Shown one piece after another: positions 18,397 to 26,352 of a DNA stretch of 64,000 bases. The position numbers were made by a program, and so were the translations under genes. How positions within the stretch are numbered: position 1 is the stretch's first letter; each line of letters opens with the position of its first letter. Source of the DNA: Photobacterium alginatilyticum. Its GTDB lineage: Bacteria; Pseudomonadota; Gammaproteobacteria; Enterobacterales; Vibrionaceae. The stretch spans positions 1 to 64,000 of the forward strand of contig NZ_RSEJ01000003.1 in assembly GCF_009910675.1 (NCBI RefSeq), read 5' to 3'. Below the pieces are notes generated by a model. The model had not been told where the DNA came from. It saw only the letters and a program-made list of their open reading frames with translations, and searched no databases.

Positions 18397-19413
18397 TTAC
18401 TGTGCAATCAGGTGGGAAGGCACCTCGATCCCCATTTCTTGATAGTAACGTGCAGCACCTGGGTGCAGCGGTACGGGCAGGCCGTCAATGGCTTTCTCGA
18501 TCGCCATCACCTTGGTGGTTTTGTGTATGCCGTTTAAGAACGGCAGGTTCTCGTAAATAGCCTTGGTAAGCAGGTAGACATCGTCATCGGCAATATCTTC
18601 ACGTACCACAAGGAAGTTCGGCTGGGTAATGGTGGTGACAGGCTTGCTCTGACCCGGATAGGTATTGGCCGGAATGGTAAACTTGGTCCACAGGCTGTAT
18701 TCACTGTTGGCCTGCTTGATTTGCTCATCGGTAAAAGACAGGATCTGGATTTTCTCGCCCATTGCGGCAAAGGCGCGGGTTACGGCACTTACCGGTACCC
18801 CGGCTGGTGTGTTCATGCCGTCAATAGCCCCGTTTTGCATCGCATCGGCGCTGGCTCCGTAACCAAGGTAGGCAAGGTTGAAGGTATCAGGGTTGATATC
18901 CAGACCGGACATGATCTGGCGGCCAGACCCTTCTGTTCCCGAGTTTTTCTTGCCGATAGAAAACTTCTTATCTTCCATGAGCTTTAAGTCAGCGACGGTA
19001 CCTGTTTTGGCTATATCGGAGCGCACCACGAAGTGCTCGACGTTTTGCCACAACATGGTCACAGAGCGAAGCTGCTTCTGGGGGCCGCTTTTCTCAAAGC
19101 GTCCTTCGCCGTTCCAGGCCCAGGCGCCATACAGCCCCTGCAAAATGGCAAACTGGGCTTCATTCTCATTGAGAAGCTTGACGTTTTCTCCTGAACCTGC
19201 CGAGCTGATGGCTGCCAGAGAAAACTGATGCTTGGGTTCTAGTTTAATTTTGCTTAGGGTAGCGAGGGCTACACCAACCGGATAGTACGTACCGCCGGTT
19301 GAGGCTGTCGCCAGGATATAGCTACGGTTTTCGGTTGCCTGCGTTGCTGTGGAGAAAACTCCCATGGTTGAAGTGGCGACAATCATTGAGGTGATAAGTG
19401 CTTTTTTAAACAT
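18397..19413 (-). CDS. TAXI-family TRAP solute-binding protein
   Basis: A 338-residue periplasmic protein with a signal peptide (about 1-26, ending TATQA). The mature start YILATASTGGTYYPVGVALA is the hallmark of the TAXI family, with SAGSGENVKLL (about 69-79) and the later GYGASADAMQNGAIDG segment (about 174-189). It captures the substrate for the TRAP permease encoded next. TAXI ligands known elsewhere include glutamate and related dicarboxylates, so a five-carbon diacid fits the lhgO neighbour (inference). It is the first gene of the operon, with a sigma-54-type promoter about 80 bases upstream and a GGAG ribosome site. Confidence 0.93.
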   Translation of the reverse strand: MFKKALITSMIVATSTMGVFSTATQATENRSYILATASTGGTYYPVGVALATLSKIKLEPKHQFSLAAISSAGSGENVKLLNENEAQFAILQGLYGAWAWNGEGRFEKSGPQKQLRSVTMLWQNVEHFVVRSDIAKTGTVADLKLMEDKKFSIGKKNSGTEGSGRQIMSGLDINPDTFNLAYLGYGASADAMQNGAIDGMNTPAGVPVSAVTRAFAAMGEKIQILSFTDEQIKQANSEYSLWTKFTIPANTYPGQSKPVTTITQPNFLVVREDIADDDVYLLTKAIYENLPFLNGIHKTTKVMAIEKAIDGLPVPLHPGAARYYQEMGIEVPSHLIAQ

Positions 19414-19492
19414 TTCTTAACGCTCCATGTAGAAGTACCAGTTGTTCACTGTGAATTTGTGCTTAGTGACGCTTTATACTCTTTAGTCCAAT

Positions 19493-19508
19493 AGCAAGAG
19501 AAATGCCA
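19493..19508 (-). promoter_or_regulatory. Sigma-54 (-24/-12) promoter of the TAXI-TRAP-lhgO operon
   Basis: On the minus strand the sequence reads TGGCATTTCTCTTGCT. It matches the TGGCAC-N5-TTGCW consensus at all but one position, with exact GG-to-GC spacing. Transcription would start near 19482, about 70 bases before the binding-protein ATG. Confidence 0.8.
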
Positions 19509-19557
19509 AATTATAAGCAATTGAAATTATAGGGATTAAAAATATTTAAAGATAAAA

Positions 19558-19575
19558 TGAGCAAGATCTTGCTTA
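19558..19575. promoter_or_regulatory. Upstream activator site 1 (palindrome)
   Basis: TGAGCAAGATCTTGCTTA contains a perfect 14-bp palindrome (AGCAAGATCTTGCT). Its centre is about 66 bases upstream of the sigma-54 promoter, where enhancer-binding proteins usually bind. Confidence 0.7.
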
Positions 19576-19592
19576 TATGGTGCCTCGAGGGG

Positions 19593-19610
19593 TGAGCAAA
19601 AACTTGCCGA
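19593..19610. promoter_or_regulatory. Upstream activator site 2
   Basis: TGAGCAAAAACTTGCCGA matches site 1 at 14 of 18 positions and lies 35 bases further upstream (centre to centre). The pair suggests cooperative binding of a sigma-54 activator, perhaps the DctD-like protein encoded at 22.4-23.7 kb (inference). Confidence 0.65.
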
Positions 19611-19961
19611 TAGATGGGGCTAATTATGGGTGCTTGTTAGTGATATGTTTGCTTTTGGGGCCGTTTGTGTGAAATGGTTAACAAATCAGGCTGCCAAAGG
19701 TGTCGGCAAAAAATAGCCTATCGTTTATTTGTGGAGATAAATGTCCCGAGTGATGGCAACTTATAACTATCGGTAAACTGTGACGTCTCCGGCAAATCAA
19801 TCTTTGAAGCTTAAATGAGAGAAATATTTTCTACTTTATGCTGCTTTCATAGCAATATTGGTGAAGGTTTTCCCCAAATGAAAGCGTATATTATTTCCAT
19901 GATCTAAATAGCGATAAGTGATCGCTGTTTTTCAATGGCACTATATTGAAAGTAGGAACTC

Positions 19962-20339
19962 ATGGTAGAAACAGTAAATACAGAAAAGGCACCTGCAGCC
20001 GTTGGTCCGTATGTTCAGGCGAAGAAGTTCGGAAATATGCTATACACTTCTGGTCAGTTACCGCTAGATCCTGAGACGGGCAAAATGCCGGAAGATGTTG
20101 CTGCGCAGGCAAAACAATCATTGGCGAATGTTGAAGCGATAGTCAACGAGGCTGGTCTGACAAAAGCCGATATCGTTAAGGCAACCGTATTTGTAAAAGA
20201 TCTAAATGACTTTGGCATTGTTAATGAAGTTTATGCCGCTTTCTTTGGTGCAAATTGTCCTGCACGAAGCTGTGTTGAAGTTGCGCGTCTTCCTCTGGAT
20301 GCGAAAGTTGAAATTGAAGTCATTGCTGTTTCTGAATAA
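19962..20339 (+). CDS. ridA: RidA-family imine/enamine deaminase
   Basis: A 125-residue member of the YjgF/YER057c/UK114 family. RidA hydrolyses reactive 2-aminoacrylate and related imines produced by PLP enzymes such as serine/threonine dehydratase, protecting PLP enzymes from damage. Conserved features: APAAVGPYVQAKKFGNMLYTS near the N-terminus, and the substrate-binding arginine in PARSCVEVARLP (about 102-113), followed by KVEIEVIAV. It works as a cytoplasmic trimer. The ATG is preceded by AGGA. It has its own terminator and lies upstream of a serine/threonine-type transporter gene, which fits amino-acid deamination as a shared theme. Confidence 0.93.
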   Translation: MVETVNTEKAPAAVGPYVQAKKFGNMLYTSGQLPLDPETGKMPEDVAAQAKQSLANVEAIVNEAGLTKADIVKATVFVKDLNDFGIVNEVYAAFFGANCPARSCVEVARLPLDAKVEIEVIAVSE

Positions 20340-20357
20340 TAAATAGCGAATAGGGAA

Positions 20358-20383
20358 AAGTCCGAATATTCGGGCTTTTTTTT
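20358..20383 (+). terminator. Rho-independent terminator after ridA
   Basis: The stem AAGTCCGAA / TTCGGGCTT is followed by eight T. Confidence 0.92.
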
Positions 20384-20947
20384 GTCTGTTTTTTGATGAT
20401 GAAAGAAATACAAAAACACCTCTAACGAAACTGCAACCTGTACTTCTGAACAACACTCCTCCCAATAATATTATCAATTATCATTTTTCTTATCTGTTGT
20501 ATGCTACCTCAACATAGAGGCAGTTTCTTTTAAGTGTATTACAGATTGCTCTGTAATTAATAGAATGATAAATATGTGATGACCATCCTGTTTTTCATGT
20601 AGTTAATAAGTGTTTGTGAATTTGTGTTTTTGTTCAATTTTTGAATTGGATCAAAACTTTCTCGTGATATAGTTAGCTCAAAATTATCCTGAATCAAGCT
20701 GGAGAAAATTATTTTGTGCGTGAATGAGTATGCAGTAAAAACATTCTATTTGTCTGGGCATGAAATAGATTTTTGAAATTTTTTTCTCTCTTTCAAAGCG
20801 TATGCTTCCAATTAATGACTAGCACAGGGTGTGACTTAATATCATCGTAATATTGCAATTGTTATGGTGGGGTTAATGTGTGCTATTGAGTGTAAATAAT
20901 AATGAAGATCTTACCAATAAATTCCTACAGCATTGGAGCACAATAAT
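20384..20947 (+). promoter_or_regulatory. Long upstream region of the HAAAP transporter gene
   Basis: About 560 AT-rich bases. The best promoter candidate is TTGGAT (20646-20651), 16 bases, TATAGT (20668-20673), giving a leader of about 260 bases. Overlapping its -35 is TTGAATTGGATCAA (20641-20654), one mismatch from the FNR box TTGAT-N4-ATCAA. No coding frame or known riboswitch core is evident. Confidence 0.45.
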
Positions 20948-22279
20948 ATGAGTGATCAACTCAATACAAGTACGACGATTATAGATACCGGGAGTGTCGA
21001 ATTACACGAAAAGGCAAATATGACCAAAGCCGAATGGAAAGAGGCGATCAAGTTTGACAGTGTCGATATTGGTTGGATTGTCATGAGTATCGGGATGGCA
21101 ATAGGTGCCGGCATTGTATTTCTTCCAGTTCAGGTTGGAGTAATGGGGTTGTGGGTTTTCCTGCTTTCATCTGTTATCGGCTATCCTGCGATGTATCTTT
21201 TCCAGAAACTATTTATTAATACGTTGGCAGAGTCGAAAGAATGTACAGACTATCCTGGAGTGATAACAGGTTATTTAGGTAAAAACTGGGGGATGGCATT
21301 AGGGGCATTATATTTTGTAATGCTGGTTATCTGGGTATTAGTCTATTCCCTTGCGGTGACCAATGACAGTGCTTCCTATCTGCATTCTTTCGGGGTAACC
21401 GAAGGCCATTTAAATGATAATGTATTCTATGGCCTTGCCTTAATCTGCGTTCTGTCTTTTATCGGCTCAAAAGGTGAAAAGTTACTGTTTAAGCTATCTG
21501 GTTTTATGGCTGTAACAGTATTATCTCTGGTTGCTATCATGGGCGTATTGCTTGTGGCGCGTTGGGATATGGCAAACGTTCCAGAGGTAGGTGCATGGGG
21601 TTCAATGCTGAAAGATGCAATTATCACCCTGCCGTTCACGCTGACTTCGATTCTCTTTATCCAGTCACTAAGCCCAATGGTTATTTCATACCGTTCTCAT
21701 GAAAAATCTATTGAAGTGGCGCGTTATAAAGCATCAAGAGCAATGAAAATTGCTTTTGCTATCTTGTTTGTTATCGTGTTCTTCTTTGCCGTGTCTTTTA
21801 CCTTCGCGATTAGCCAGGAGCAGGCAACAGAGGCAATGAACAAAAATATTTCGGCACTGGCGATTATTGCTCATTACTTCCCTGGCAGCTGGGCAACAAT
21901 TGCGGGTATTGTTATTAATATCTTTGCGGTTGTGACGTCGTTCTTCGGTGTGTTCCTGGCGTTCAAGGAAGCGTGTACCGGCCTATGTATGAATATGCTT
22001 CTGCGTAAGTACGATGAGTCTGCGATTGATAAGAACCTGGTGAACAAGCTGGTGACGGTTTTCATTATCTTGCTGGCATGGGGTGCGATTGCCATTAATG
22101 CTCCAATCTTGTCTTTCACTTCCATCTGTAGCCCGGTATTTGGCTTGGTTGGCTGTTTGATCCCTGCTTATCTGGTACACAAGGTGCCACACTTGGCCAA
22201 ATATAAAGGGATGGCGACCAATATGATAATTGTTACCGGTATCCTGCTTTGTATCTCACCGATACTGGCTTTCATCTAA
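20948..22279 (+). CDS. HAAAP-family amino-acid permease (SdaC/TdcC/YhjV-like)
   Basis: About 443 residues, an inner-membrane proton-coupled transporter of the hydroxy/aromatic amino acid permease family. Around 11 hydrophobic helices are visible after a polar N-terminus of about 40 residues. Helix 1 carries the signature GMAIGAGIVFLPVQVGVMG, and a later segment has LPFTLTSILFIQSLSPMVISYR. Relatives in E. coli carry serine or threonine (SdaC, TdcC) or are uncharacterised (YhjV, YhaO). Substrate assignment is open. The start is ATG 20948, with GGAG ten bases upstream; a TTG at 20933 would swallow that site. It is monocistronic with its own terminator. Confidence 0.88.
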   Translation: MSDQLNTSTTIIDTGSVELHEKANMTKAEWKEAIKFDSVDIGWIVMSIGMAIGAGIVFLPVQVGVMGLWVFLLSSVIGYPAMYLFQKLFINTLAESKECTDYPGVITGYLGKNWGMALGALYFVMLVIWVLVYSLAVTNDSASYLHSFGVTEGHLNDNVFYGLALICVLSFIGSKGEKLLFKLSGFMAVTVLSLVAIMGVLLVARWDMANVPEVGAWGSMLKDAIITLPFTLTSILFIQSLSPMVISYRSHEKSIEVARYKASRAMKIAFAILFVIVFFFAVSFTFAISQEQATEAMNKNISALAIIAHYFPGSWATIAGIVINIFAVVTSFFGVFLAFKEACTGLCMNMLLRKYDESAIDKNLVNKLVTVFIILLAWGAIAINAPILSFTSICSPVFGLVGCLIPAYLVHKVPHLAKYKGMATNMIIVTGILLCISPILAFI

Positions 22280-22294
22280 GATTGATACCGTAAG

Positions 22295-22324
22295 AAAAAG
22301 CGACCTCCGGGTCGCTTTTTTTCT
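22295..22324 (+). terminator. Rho-independent terminator after the HAAAP permease gene
   Basis: The stem AAAAAGCGACC / GGGTCGCTTTTT has a three-base loop and a T-run. It lies between convergent genes and can act on both. Confidence 0.93.
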
Positions 22325-22362
22325 ATTTGTGCAAAATCATAAGCAGAGTTCACCAAGCTTGG

Positions 22363-23715
22363 TCACTCGGTGTAGTCACTTCGGTAGAGACCGTATTTCT
22401 GCATCTTCTGGTTGAGGGTCCGGCGTGGCAGATCGAGCTCCTCCATGGTGTCTATGATGCTGCCGCTGTGACGCTGCAGGGTTTCATGTAAGACTTTGCG
22501 TTCAAAGTTCTGGACCTGAATGGCCAGGGGCAAGGCAGCACTAGAGGGCTCTGTGGTGAGGTTCGGTCGAGCGGCGAGTATCTCCCCAACGGTGAGTGAG
22601 TTATCGAGGGCAAAGCGGGTGGCGACATTCTTTAGCTCGCGGACGTTACCGGGCCAGGGGTAGCTGAGCAGCGCTTGTTGATCACTTGGACTCGCTTTGC
22701 GGGTTCCGCTATGAACTTGCTGGGTATAGTGTTCGAACAGCAGCAAAATATCATCACCGCGCGCTGAAAGTGGTGGCAAGTAAAGCTGTGCCACATTTAG
22801 TCGATAAAATAGATCTTGCCGGAATTCTGGGTGGTTCTGCAGATCTTCCTTTGCTGCTGCCACTACCCGGAGATCGGTTTTGATTGCCGTGTTGCCGCCA
22901 ACGCGCTCGATGGTGTTTTCCTGCAGAGACCGCAATACTTTCACCTGCATACCCGATGGCATACTTTCTACTTCATCAAGGAACAAGGTGCCTTTGTCGG
23001 CAAATTCCAGCTTGCCGATCCGGCGCTTGATGGCTCCGGTGAACGCCCCTGCTTCATGACCGAACAGCTCACTCTCAAACAGGTTTTCCGGAATTGCTGC
23101 GCAGTTCAGCGGTACGAACTCGTGGTTGTTGCGCTGGCTGACCTGGTGCAGGCAATGGGCAACCAGTTCTTTGCCGCAGCCTGTCTCGCCGTAGATAATG
23201 ACATTGGTATCTATCGAAGCAATCTTGAGTAGCTGCTGGCGCAGGTTAACCATTGCACCGCTGCGGCCAATCAGGACCTTCTCCAGTCCTTCTGCCTGCT
23301 CGAGATAGCGCTCCCTCTCGTCGGAGTTAACTTGCGTTTCCCTTCTCTTCTGTGCCCTGGCGACGGTCTCAAGCAGCCGCTCCGGATTGAAAGGTTTCTC
23401 AACAAAATCGAACGCCCCTTTATGCAGGGCTTTTACCGCCATATCGACGTCGCCATGGCCGGTGATCAGGATCACTGGGATCGATGGGTTACGACTCAGG
23501 AGCTGGGGGAGCAGCGCCATACCGTCAATATCAGGTAGCCGGACATCACTGATGATGATCCCCGGAAACTGCTCGGGAATATTGCCGAGTGCTGACTGGC
23601 CATTGGCGAACTCCAGTACCTGGTAACCCGCGAGCTGCAGCCACTGGCTGGTGGCCTGGCGGACGATGTCGTCATCCTCAATGAGGGCAAGGTGCATGTT
23701 TTCCTGTTGCAGCAT
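22363..23715 (-). CDS. DctD-like sigma-54-dependent response regulator
   Basis: A 450-residue transcription activator. The receiver domain (about 7-120) has the acidic pocket EDDD, phospho-acceptor Asp in IIISDVRLPDIDG, and the conserved Thr and Lys (ITGHG, FVEKPF). The AAA+ domain (about 148-375) has Walker A GETGCGKE, the sigma-54-contacting GAFTGA loop, and Walker B GTLFLDEVES. The C-terminal Fis-type helix-turn-helix ends LPRRTLNQKMQKYGLYR. The layout and length match DctD, which activates C4-dicarboxylate transporters. No kinase gene is adjacent. The nearby sigma-54 TRAP promoter and the DctB-like kinase at 9.2 kb are the obvious candidate target and partner. ATG 23715 (GGAAG upstream) or ATG 23697 could be the start. 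Confidence 0.92.
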   Translation of the reverse strand: MLQQENMHLALIEDDDIVRQATSQWLQLAGYQVLEFANGQSALGNIPEQFPGIIISDVRLPDIDGMALLPQLLSRNPSIPVILITGHGDVDMAVKALHKGAFDFVEKPFNPERLLETVARAQKRRETQVNSDERERYLEQAEGLEKVLIGRSGAMVNLRQQLLKIASIDTNVIIYGETGCGKELVAHCLHQVSQRNNHEFVPLNCAAIPENLFESELFGHEAGAFTGAIKRRIGKLEFADKGTLFLDEVESMPSGMQVKVLRSLQENTIERVGGNTAIKTDLRVVAAAKEDLQNHPEFRQDLFYRLNVAQLYLPPLSARGDDILLLFEHYTQQVHSGTRKASPSDQQALLSYPWPGNVRELKNVATRFALDNSLTVGEILAARPNLTTEPSSAALPLAIQVQNFERKVLHETLQRHSGSIIDTMEELDLPRRTLNQKMQKYGLYRSDYTE

Positions 23716-23859
23716 ACCGTGTACTTCCGTTTATTGTTGTGGTTATACAGTAAAAAAAGTATCTACATTTGGGAATGATGGGTATCGCAATTAAGCTAAC
23801 GGTAGCCTGCTACAGAGTGTGATTTGGTCTTAATTTTCTGATTATCTGAAATTCAGAGA

Positions 23860-23889
23860 TTGAAAACGGTCATTGAGCCTGTATAGAAT
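23860..23889 (+). promoter_or_regulatory. Sigma-70-type promoter of the ABC-F leader
   Basis: TTGAAA (23860-23865), an 18-base spacer, TAGAAT (23884-23889). Transcription would start near 23896, just before the leader ribosome site. Confidence 0.55.
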
Positions 23890-23905
23890 AGCGCCATCAT
23901 TTCAT

Positions 23906-23972
23906 AAGGAGTCTACGCCACGATGAACAACTAACACCTGACATCCTTTTATTCTTTTTTTGGATCCTCAGG
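23906..23972 (+). promoter_or_regulatory. Putative transcription attenuator of the ABC-F gene
   Basis: Two mutually exclusive structures can be drawn. (1) AAGGAGTC (23906-23913) pairs with GACATCCTT (23940-23948, one bulged A), followed by the T-rich tract 23947-23961: a terminator that also hides the leader ribosome site. (2) CCTGACATCC (23937-23946) pairs with GGATCCTCAGG (23962-23972), which uses up the 3' arm of the terminator. A ribosome held on the MNN leader would block (1) and favour (2). This is the logic of drug-induced ABC-F genes in Gram-positive bacteria; here it is inferred. Confidence 0.5.
23923..23934 (+). CDS. Candidate three-residue leader peptide (MNN)
   Basis: ATG AAC AAC TAA, preceded by AAGGAG (23906-23911) at an 11-base spacing, which is long but usable. 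It lies wholly within the loop of a predicted terminator hairpin upstream of the ABC-F gene. A minimal leader like this would serve to place a ribosome, not to make a product. Not demonstrable from sequence alone. Confidence 0.4.
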   Translation: MNN

Positions 23973-24139
23973 GTTAGTGGGCGTAACTTCGTCTCTGCTA
24001 TTGCCGCTTTATTATATTGTCTCCTGCTTCGGGCTGGTGGCAGCTGCTGGTAATCAGCTTTACTCAAATGACATATCGATTCACATAAGGATCGTACCCG
24101 ACGGTTACCCATTGCCCCTGAAATGCTTCAGGAGGTTAT

Positions 24140-25780
24140 ATGACCTTAATTCACTCGCCAATTTTGGCGCAGTCTCTTGCGGTTAGCCATAACAATGGCG
24201 AGCTGCTGTTCAGTAATATTAGTTTTTCTTTGGGAAGTCAGATCACCGGGCTGGTCGGGCGCAATGGTGTCGGTAAGTCTGTACTGGCCAGTGTGCTAGT
24301 CGGTGATCGCTTACCGGAAAGCGGTAAGGTGGTCTGTAATGCAAAGGTCGGCTATTTATCGCAGATAACCCGGAAGCAAGAGCGCCGGGAACTCGGCACA
24401 ATCGCTGATTTTCTCCGTATGTCAGCAATGCTGAAAGCGCTGGGAAGAATCGAACTTGGCAGTTGTGAGCAAGCTGATTTCGATTTGGTTGGCGATGACT
24501 GGGGAGCCAGGGAGGCACTGTGCCTTCAGCTCCGGAGTATGGGTCTGCCTGCTGAGCCCTTCAAACCGTGTAGCGGATTGAGTGGTGGGGAGCTAACCCG
24601 GTTGATGTTATGGCAGCTCTTTGGTGCCGACTATGATTATTTGATCCTCGATGAACCCTCCAACCATCTTGATCGCGCTGGCCGACAATGGTTGGTTGAA
24701 CAGATGCGTGCTTTTGATGGTGGGATCTTGCTGATCAGTCATGATCGGCTGTTGCTTGAACATGTCGATGACATCATGGAGTTAACTGCAGAGGGAATTC
24801 GACATTATGGAGGGAGCTATACTTCCTACGCCCGTCAAAAAGAACTGCAACATGCAGCCATCGAGCGCTCTGTGGTCAACGCTGAAAAGCAGGTACTGCA
24901 AATTCGTAAGCAGTATCAGCGAAATATGGAAAAAGCCCAACAGCGTGCTGCGCAGGGAAACAAGTTGCGACAATCCGGCAGCCAGTCAAAGATCTTGCTT
25001 GATGGGATGCGGCAATCGGCGCAGTTGTCAGCTTCGGCCCGTAAGGTACAGTTTGCCAATCAGTTGTCGCAGGCGGAACAGAAAGCTTCTGAACTAAAAG
25101 CCCAGTTTGAGCAAGTAAAGCCTCAGCAGCTTGTGATTAACCAATCAGAGCGGCGAGCTTCTTCTGTACTGGCACTGGTTGCCGTGAAGCTTCGCTACGG
25201 AGAAAGCAGTGCGATTAATCTTTTTCTGCAGTATGGCGACAGGCTTCATCTTACAGGCTGTAATGGCTGTGGCAAATCGACTTTGCTGAAAACTATTACC
25301 AGAGAGCTAACGCCAGTAGCCGGCCAAATGAATTGCACTACACAGATCTGTTATCTGGATCAGCATTTTAGTTTACTGAATGAGCAGCAAACCGTACTCG
25401 AAAATCTGCAGCGGCTTTGTCCGGTCTGTTCGAATACGGAGCTGAGAACCATGGCGGCTGGTGTCGGCTTTCGTCGCGAACGGGTGAACTTGCCTGTATC
25501 AGCGCTGAGCGGTGGTGAGCGGATGAAAGTTGCAATGTTGGTGGTCAGTCATCAGGAAGGGGAAACCCTGCTGTTGCTTGATGAGCCAGACAATCATCTT
25601 GATCTGGACTCCAAACAGATACTCGCACAGGCACTCGCTGCCTATCGGGGCTGTATGATCCTCATCAGCCATGATGATTGTTTTGTGAAGGAGGTGGGAG
25701 TCACTCGCACTTTGGCGATTGGTGATAGCAAGGGGTCTGGTCCGGAGAAGGCAACATTTTCAGAATATGGATCATACTGA
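24140..25780 (+). CDS. ABC-F family ATPase
   Basis: A 546-residue soluble protein with two ABC ATPase domains and no membrane segments, the mark of ABC-F ribosome-associated factors (translation factors or target-protection resistance proteins). Domain 1: Walker A GRNGVGKS (about 38-45), signature LSGGE (about 148-152), Walker B YLILDEPSNHLD. The inter-domain linker (about 230-330) is helical and charged. Domain 2: Walker A GCNGCGKS (about 373-380), signature LSGGE, Walker B LLLLDEPDNHLDLDS. It does not look like EttA, Uup, YheS or YbiT by eye. The ATG is preceded by a strong AGGAGG. A 240-base leader with attenuator-like structure precedes it and suggests induction by ribosome-targeting stress (inference). 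Confidence 0.9.
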   Translation: MTLIHSPILAQSLAVSHNNGELLFSNISFSLGSQITGLVGRNGVGKSVLASVLVGDRLPESGKVVCNAKVGYLSQITRKQERRELGTIADFLRMSAMLKALGRIELGSCEQADFDLVGDDWGAREALCLQLRSMGLPAEPFKPCSGLSGGELTRLMLWQLFGADYDYLILDEPSNHLDRAGRQWLVEQMRAFDGGILLISHDRLLLEHVDDIMELTAEGIRHYGGSYTSYARQKELQHAAIERSVVNAEKQVLQIRKQYQRNMEKAQQRAAQGNKLRQSGSQSKILLDGMRQSAQLSASARKVQFANQLSQAEQKASELKAQFEQVKPQQLVINQSERRASSVLALVAVKLRYGESSAINLFLQYGDRLHLTGCNGCGKSTLLKTITRELTPVAGQMNCTTQICYLDQHFSLLNEQQTVLENLQRLCPVCSNTELRTMAAGVGFRRERVNLPVSALSGGERMKVAMLVVSHQEGETLLLLDEPDNHLDLDSKQILAQALAAYRGCMILISHDDCFVKEVGVTRTLAIGDSKGSGPEKATFSEYGSY

Positions 25781-25865
25781 TCTTGTAAGTCGGAAAGCAG
25801 GAGAGTGGCGGTTCGTTTTTGGCGGCCGCTACTTCATCCTGACAGACAACAGCAGGAGAGAAACT

Positions 25866-26084
25866 ATGCTGAAGAAAATTCAAGAATTACAGTTTTTTAA
25901 GCTCTTCGGACTAATCGCCGCGTACTTTATTTGCTCTTTGTTGCTATACAGGATTTTCAGAAGCGTCGGTCATGGTGACGAGGTGTTGTTCGGGCTGGGT
26001 ATCGCGTCTGTAGCGGTAACAGGCGTACTGTTCTGGGCACTGATGGCGATGAGAAAGAAAGGCAAGCACAAACGGGACCTGTGA
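25866..26084 (+). CDS. Small two-helix membrane protein
   Basis: A 72-residue protein. Two hydrophobic helices are visible (about 12-30, FGLIAAYFICSLLLYRI; and about 42-62, LGIASVAVTGVLFWALMAM), followed by a lysine-rich cytoplasmic tail MRKKGKHKRDL. I recognise no family. The start is ATG 25866, with AGGAG seven bases upstream; the longer frame from 25719 overlaps the ABC-F gene and lacks a signal. It lies 85 bases after the ABC-F gene with no terminator between, so it may be co-transcribed with it. Confidence 0.7.
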   Translation: MLKKIQELQFFKLFGLIAAYFICSLLLYRIFRSVGHGDEVLFGLGIASVAVTGVLFWALMAMRKKGKHKRDL

Positions 26085-26238
26085 ACAGGCCCGCAGGCGG
26101 TGTCTTGGCCGCTGATACGACCATTGCCTATGAGGCGGAGTGACCGGAAATGTGCACGGCCAGACTCTGGATATCACCGACTATAATTAGTGAGTAAACT
26201 CGCTAATTGTATCTATTCTTTCAGATACACATAATTTT

Positions 26239-26268
26239 GCCCGACCGGTCATGGTTGGGCTTTTATTT
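26239..26268 (+). terminator. Rho-independent terminator after the ABC-F/small membrane protein unit
   Basis: The stem GCCCGACC / GGTTGGGC (one G-T pair) with a six-base loop is followed by TTTTATTT. Confidence 0.85.
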
Positions 26269-26352
26269 GGCAAGTCTTTCTGCCTGATTGACAGCCTGGA
26301 TTATCTGGCCCATCATGAGGTTCACTTTAAACCTTTGACAGGCTTTATCTAT

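Larger units (their letters stand above)
19414..19961. other. Divergent regulatory region between the TRAP operon and ridA
   Basis: About 550 bases without a gene. The left part carries a sigma-54-type promoter and two tandem palindromic upstream sites for the leftward operon (listed separately). The right half, AT-rich from about 19800, should hold the ridA promoter. I see no further structure. Confidence 0.6.

Noticed and set aside
23977..24186. A 69-residue hydrophobic frame in the ABC-F leader
   Set aside because: Starts at GTG without a ribosome site, overlaps the ABC-F start by 47 bases in another frame, and its second half is not protein-like.
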